Origin: an uncultured Lachnospiraceae bacterium
Lineage (GTDB): Bacteria; Bacillota; Clostridia; Lachnospirales; Lachnospiraceae
DNA length: 16,980 nt
Direction of reading: 5' to 3'
Assembly (NCBI GenBank): GCA_934371475.1
Contig: CAKRNX010000039.1
Coordinates: 1-16,980 of the forward strand
Part shown: one piece after another, positions 14,623 to 16,980 of the stretch
Layout of the letters: each line of letters opens with the position of its first letter
Numbering within the stretch: the first letter of the stretch is position 1
Made by a program: the position numbers and the translations under genes
The notes under the pieces: generated by a model
Seen by the model: only the letters and a program-made list of their open reading frames with translations
Databases searched by the model: none
Told to the model about the DNA's origin: nothing

Positions 14623-14676
14623 GCAAAAATGACCCCTCATTCCTGCTGTAAAGTGCACGTCATGCATCTGCATGAC
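14623..14676 (-). promoter_or_regulatory. Two-hairpin leader element, copy C
   Basis: The first stem pairs 14623-14632 with 14637-14646 around a four-base loop; two of its ten pairs are G-U only in minus-strand RNA. The second is the perfect eight-bp GTCATGCA/TGCATGAC (14659-14666 with 14669-14676). The linker and the second stem closely match copy A (CATTC-TGCTGT, GTCATGCA, TGCATGA). A TAAATACAGG-AGAG stretch, which in copy A holds the ribosome binding site, recurs here at about 14595-14608, some 80 bases before the actual start codon. Confidence 0.55.
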
Positions 14677-14701
14677 CTATTTTTCCTGCGCACCTCTGCA
14701 G

Positions 14702-14750
14702 CGATGCCATCTGCATCGGTCTTCTGCGGAGCTCCCCTGGCATACCGCAG
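14702..14750 (-). other. Pair of stem-loops after the zinc-ribbon gene
   Basis: CGATGC (14702-14707) pairs with GCATCG (14713-14718), and CTGCGG (14724-14729) with CCGCAG (14745-14750). They lie 37-85 bases after the stop of the zinc-ribbon gene. Neither is followed by a T-run on the minus strand, so a terminator function is doubtful. No clear promoter for the short L,D-transpeptidase was found in 14515-14786. Confidence 0.35.
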
Positions 14751-14786
14751 TTTACGTACTCTCCCGACAAATATCCCGCCTCACAG

Positions 14787-16130
14787 CTATTTCACTGTCG
14801 CGCGGTATACAATCGACCAGAGCGATGCAAACAGATACCATGCCGCAGTCGCTGCTTTCACAGCAAGTCCAAGATAATCATTGGGCGCCATCGGAAGCAT
14901 CGTGCAGACCGTAGCCAGACACAGCACAACGCCTACAAACGGAACAAACGCGGACATTCTTCCCACATCTGTACCCGACACTGCATTCATCTTCATAACT
15001 TTCAGGCAATGCAGAAGCTGTACGTAAAACAGCACCATCAGCGATGAAAGTAAAATCATAACAATCAGCATCACAACACCCACAATGATGGATGTTACAG
15101 ATGATGAACCTACAGCTGCCACCACAAACGCTACAGAAATAATCAATCCAACTGCCATAATCAGACACATCCAGACAAATTTCAGGATCACCATCACCTT
15201 GGTCAGCGTATATCCCGCAGTGGAAATTGCCCCGCCGGATCTTCTCGTTTGCAGAAACATCAGCCACAGACCGAGGCAGAGAAGGAGACTCGGCACCCAG
15301 AGTACCAGATTGACGATGAGCATTACCGTCCCGGCACCTTCTACCATATCAATCATGCTGTTCATAAAATTTACAGCCACGTTGGCTCCCAGCGCATTCT
15401 GCACTGCAGCCTGTATCGCATTGATACTGTTCACACCGTTGCTGGTCACTATATTTAATATAGAAGCGACAACCATCACCGTGTTCAGCAATACTATAAA
15501 GAAAAACAGAGGAGATTTGATCCTCTTGCGAGCCTTCTGCAGAAACTGTGTACCTCCGTAGCTGTACCCCTGTCCACTGTCTCTGCCGTAATCACGCTCT
15601 CCAGCTCCCTGCGGCGCATATCCGTACTGCTGCGGCTCCTTCTGATAACCGTAAGCCTGTCCGCCATACTGCTGCTGCACTTCCGTCTGTCCGGGATAAC
15701 CATTGCTCCCGACACCATATGTAAAACCTGTTCCCTGTCCAAACGCATCCTGCTGCCCGTACATCGGGCGACCGCCATACTGCTGCTGCGCTGCATACGT
15801 CCGTCCCCTCTGCACATCCATGCTGTGATTCGGAAGCGGCGCATATGCGTTCTCAGTCCGGAACGTTTCCCCCTGTCCGCCCGTCTGTTCCTGATACTGT
15901 GGCTGCAAATCCGGCCGGAAATCAGACGGTCCTGGCACTGGTTCCTCTGGCGGAATCTGAAAATTCGGAATTATCTTTGTGGAATCCTCTGCAACACCCT
16001 TGTCTTCCTCCGGAACCTCCTCGGCCGGCATACGCTGCTGCGGTGGAAGATCCAGCAGACGATTCCCGCATTTGGCGCAATTTTCGCTGGAATCATCATT
16101 TTCATTCCCGCAATACATACATCTTTTCAT
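14787..16130 (-). CDS. Zinc-ribbon, Q/G/Y-rich multi-pass membrane protein of unknown function
   Basis: The function is not recognised. The 447-residue protein begins with a zinc ribbon (CMYCGN...CAKCGN; C4, C7, C18, C21). A Pro/Glu-rich stretch follows to about 100, then a Gln/Gly/Tyr-rich low-complexity segment (about 110-195, with repeated QQYGG and YGYQ/YGYAP elements). The rest is hydrophobic, with about six helices near 208-228, 268-293, 311-340, 345-371, 394-412 and 424-442. The ribbon and low-complexity region probably face the cytoplasm. Such zinc-ribbon membrane proteins are common in Clostridia and are usually left as hypothetical. The ATG at 16130 has AAGGAG eight bases upstream and a good promoter before it. 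It precedes the two L,D-transpeptidases, so an envelope role is possible but unproven. Confidence 0.9.
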   Translation of the reverse strand: MKRCMYCGNENDDSSENCAKCGNRLLDLPPQQRMPAEEVPEEDKGVAEDSTKIIPNFQIPPEEPVPGPSDFRPDLQPQYQEQTGGQGETFRTENAYAPLPNHSMDVQRGRTYAAQQQYGGRPMYGQQDAFGQGTGFTYGVGSNGYPGQTEVQQQYGGQAYGYQKEPQQYGYAPQGAGERDYGRDSGQGYSYGGTQFLQKARKRIKSPLFFFIVLLNTVMVVASILNIVTSNGVNSINAIQAAVQNALGANVAVNFMNSMIDMVEGAGTVMLIVNLVLWVPSLLLCLGLWLMFLQTRRSGGAISTAGYTLTKVMVILKFVWMCLIMAVGLIISVAFVVAAVGSSSVTSIIVGVVMLIVMILLSSLMVLFYVQLLHCLKVMKMNAVSGTDVGRMSAFVPFVGVVLCLATVCTMLPMAPNDYLGLAVKAATAAWYLFASLWSIVYRATVK

Positions 16131-16162
16131 CCTAGTTTCTCCTTCGGCATTCTTTGGACTCC

Positions 16163-16191
16163 ATTATATCTCATTAAAAACCGCAGGGCAA
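16163..16191 (-). promoter_or_regulatory. Promoter of the zinc-ribbon gene, overlapping a terminator
   Basis: On the minus strand a perfect TATAAT (16168-16163) stands exactly 17 bases after TTGCCC (16191-16186, four of six matches to TTGACA). The -35 box falls in the loop and second arm of the aminotransferase terminator. The leader would be about 25 bases. Confidence 0.7.
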
Positions 16192-16200
16192 GCCCCCCGG
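16176..16200 (-). terminator. Intrinsic terminator of the aminotransferase gene
   Basis: The minus strand reads CCGGGGGG, a CTTG loop, CCCTGCGG and then TTTTT. The eight-position stem has one mismatch and one G-U pair. It begins nine bases after the stop codon. Confidence 0.8.
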
Positions 16201-16208
16201 CAACTATT

Positions 16209-16980
16209 TTACACTCTGTCCTCCAGGATTTTGCTGACACTGACCAGCTTCACACTGAGCACAAAAATATCTCCTGCAATGGATAACTCTTCCGGTGTGG
16301 GGAAGGAGGGAGCAATACGGATATTGCTGTCCTGCGGATCCTTTCCATACGGATACGTAGCTCCTGCTCCGGTCAGTACAAGTCCCGCCTCTTTTGCTTT
16401 CTCCACGATGGCTTTCGCACAGCCGGGAAGTGCATTAAAAGAGATAAAATATCCGCCGCGGGGTTCAATCCAGCTGCCGATCTCCAGTCCGCCCAGCTCT
16501 TCATTCAGTACCCTGAGCACTGCCTCGAACTTTGGTCTGAGGAACTCTGCATGCTTTTTCATATGCGCTTTTACTCCATCCACATCCTTAAAGTAACGGA
16601 CATGGCGCAGCTGATTCAGCTTGTCATGGCCGATCGTCTGCACAGTCATCTGCTTTCTCACATCTGCCAGGTTGGCCTCGGAAGAAATCAGAGCTGCCAC
16701 GCCTGCGCCTGGAAATGTGATCTTGGAAGTGGAACAGAACTCATATACCATATCCGGATTGCCTGCTTTTCTGCACTCTGAAAGGATCTCCAGGATCTCA
16801 TCCTGCTGATCTTCATACAGATGGTGCAGCGCATAAGCATTGTCCCAGTAAATACGGAAATCCGGCGCCGCCGGTTTCAGTGCTGCCATTCTCCGGATTG
16901 TCTCATCCGAATAGGTAGTTCCGGCAGGATTGGAATACTTGGGTACACACCAGATACCTTTGACTGCCGGATCATGATTG
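16209..16980 (-). CDS. Class I aminotransferase, AspT/MocR-like (C-terminal part)
   Basis: The last 257 codons of a PLP-dependent aminotransferase; the start lies beyond 16980. The reading frame is open to the window edge and begins NHDPAVKGIWCVPKYSNPAG, a substrate- and cofactor-binding segment. The aspartate and tyrosine that contact PLP are in IYWDNAYALHHLY, and the Schiff-base lysine is in STSKITFPGAG. EPRGGYF and the SNIRIAPSFP motif, whose arginine binds the substrate carboxylate, follow. The combination matches the group of aspartate aminotransferases related to the MocR regulator domain (AspT of Corynebacterium is the characterised type), so aspartate/2-oxoglutarate transamination is the most likely reaction. 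No DNA-binding domain can be seen or excluded, because the N-terminus is missing. A clear intrinsic terminator follows. Confidence 0.9.
   Translation of the reverse strand, partial: NHDPAVKGIWCVPKYSNPAGTTYSDETIRRMAALKPAAPDFRIYWDNAYALHHLYEDQQDEILEILSECRKAGNPDMVYEFCSTSKITFPGAGVAALISSEANLADVRKQMTVQTIGHDKLNQLRHVRYFKDVDGVKAHMKKHAEFLRPKFEAVLRVLNEELGGLEIGSWIEPRGGYFISFNALPGCAKAIVEKAKEAGLVLTGAGATYPYGKDPQDSNIRIAPSFPTPEELSIAGDIFVLSVKLVSVSKILEDRV

Overview
The window looks like a chromosomal stretch of a Gram-positive, low-to-moderate-GC anaerobe of the Clostridia, most likely Lachnospiraceae. The reasons are the split (two-subunit) transketolase, the clostridial-type citrate synthase, the strong AGGAGG-type ribosome binding sites, and envelope proteins carrying YkuD L,D-transpeptidase domains behind putative peptidoglycan-binding repeats. 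The family-level placement is inference; genus cannot be read from the sequence. Every convincing gene lies on the minus strand, so the window reads from right to left.

Layout in transcription order. (1) 16980-16209: C-terminal part of a class I aminotransferase of the AspT/MocR-like group, closed by an intrinsic terminator at 16200-16176. (2) 16130-14787: a zinc-ribbon, Q/G/Y-rich, roughly six-helix membrane protein of unknown function, whose promoter overlaps that terminator. (3) 14514-13072 and 12735-10921: two paralogous membrane-anchored L,D-transpeptidases that cross-link peptidoglycan. (4) 10812-8919: a HAD phosphatase, an ArsR-fold regulator with a lysine-rich tail, and a YbaK-type aminoacyl-tRNA deacylase. 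(5) 8847-7480: citrate synthase, with a near-consensus promoter and an intrinsic terminator. (6) 7147-2173: a two-gene ABC system, an ATPase followed by a 1419-residue FtsX-type permease with a coiled-coil ectodomain of about 600 residues. (7) 1993-1: L-ribulose-5-phosphate 4-epimerase followed by the two transketolase subunits, a pentose-catabolism operon that runs out of the window.

The least ordinary material is in the spaces between genes and in the ABC permease. Three intergenic regions (7148-7479, 12736-13071 and 14515-14786) carry related structured elements. Two consecutive stem-loops recur upstream of the ABC ATPase and of both L,D-transpeptidases, with paired base changes and G-U changes that keep the stems intact only in RNA read from the minus strand. 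A second element, shared by the first two regions, lies just after the terminator of the preceding gene and also shows a compensated base pair. All three downstream genes are envelope genes, so a shared cis-acting RNA or a mobile intergenic repeat are both possible. The permease coiled coil has a proline-containing break almost exactly at its centre and a Leu/small-residue heptad pattern, suggesting a long antiparallel hairpin that could reach across the cell wall.

No tRNA, rRNA, CRISPR array, transposase or phage gene was seen.
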